Positions 42,864-64,000 of a stretch of DNA of 64,000 nt are shown here, piece by piece (within the stretch, counting starts at the first letter, position 1; every line of letters starts with the position of its first letter). A program made the position numbers and the translations under genes. The stretch lies in NCBI RefSeq assembly GCF_000321225.1, contig NW_004452110.1:165705-229704 (forward strand), written 5' to 3'. The DNA comes from Odobenus rosmarus divergens. Lineage: Eukaryota > Chordata > Mammalia > Carnivora > Odobenidae. The notes below the pieces were generated by a model. The model saw nothing but the letters and a program-made list of their open reading frames with translations, ran no database searches and was not told where the DNA came from.

Positions 42864-42871
42864 TGACGTCA
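42864..42871. promoter_or_regulatory. SLC18A2: Perfect cAMP response element (TGACGTCA) at SLC18A2 promoter
   Basis: The palindromic consensus CRE sits immediately at the inferred transcription start. VMAT2 promoters in other mammals are known to contain a CRE responsive to cAMP/Ca2+ signalling. Confidence 0.85.
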
Positions 42872-42992
42872 GAGCCGGACCGGGTAAAGTGAGCGGCGGC
42901 GGCGGCTGGGGGGACGCTGGGGTGGAGGCTGCGACCCGGCGCGGACGGACGGAGCCCACGGTGTAGGGCAGGGGGCCGCAGGCGACCCCGAG
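42872..42992 (+). other. SLC18A2: SLC18A2 exon 1, noncoding 5' UTR (start approximate)
   Basis: Sequence starting near AGAGCCGGACCGGGTAAA and ending GACCCCGAG|GTAACG resembles the known human VMAT2 5' UTR. A GT donor lies at 42993. The transcription start is inferred, not visible. The exon joins the ATG-bearing exon 2 at 43405. Confidence 0.7.
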
Positions 42993-42996
42993 GTAA

Positions 42997-64000
<21,004 letters not shown>

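Overview
This window is nuclear DNA of a carnivoran. The evidence is many tRNA-Lys-derived CAN SINEs on both strands, typically with A/T-rich tails and target-site duplications, plus L1, MER5-type and MIR/L2 remnants. The SINE head (GGCGCCTGGGTGGCTCAGTC) looks like the arctoid (bear, seal, mustelid) form rather than the dog SINEC_Cf form. The species cannot be fixed from sequence alone.

Two plus-strand protein genes are present, in the order known from human chromosome 10q25 (KCNK18 then SLC18A2). KCNK18 (TRESK, a two-pore-domain K+ channel) occupies 9459-20970 in three coding exons. SLC18A2 (VMAT2, vesicular monoamine transporter) starts in a CpG island at about 42.87 kb. Its noncoding exon 1 and coding exons 2-10 are visible up to 58616, and the remaining exons lie beyond the window.

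Layout: 1-9335 is repeat-rich upstream DNA (a possible LTR remnant, nested SINEs, L1 pieces, a retroelement-derived dUTPase-like remnant). 9459-20970 is KCNK18. 20971-42860 is intergenic; it holds an orphan CpG island at about 25.05-25.6 kb with two CTCF-like motifs, a 5'-truncated processed retrocopy at 35231-35467, and L1 fragments. 42640-58616 is the SLC18A2 promoter and exons 1-10. 58617-64000 is SLC18A2 intron 10.

The SLC18A2 reading frame is intact across all nine coding exons, with canonical splice sites and consistent phases. KCNK18 is not intact as assembled. It has a +1 frameshift in a C6 run in exon 1 and a second +1 shift in a C-rich stretch of exon 3. It also has an in-frame 21-bp insertion in the fourth membrane segment, changes in both calcineurin docking motifs, and a 100-bp copy of part of exon 1 inside intron 1. 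Together these suggest decay or remodelling of TRESK in this lineage, although the frameshifts could be homopolymer sequencing errors. I saw no novel multi-gene system; KCNK18 and the orphan CpG island are the parts most worth following up.
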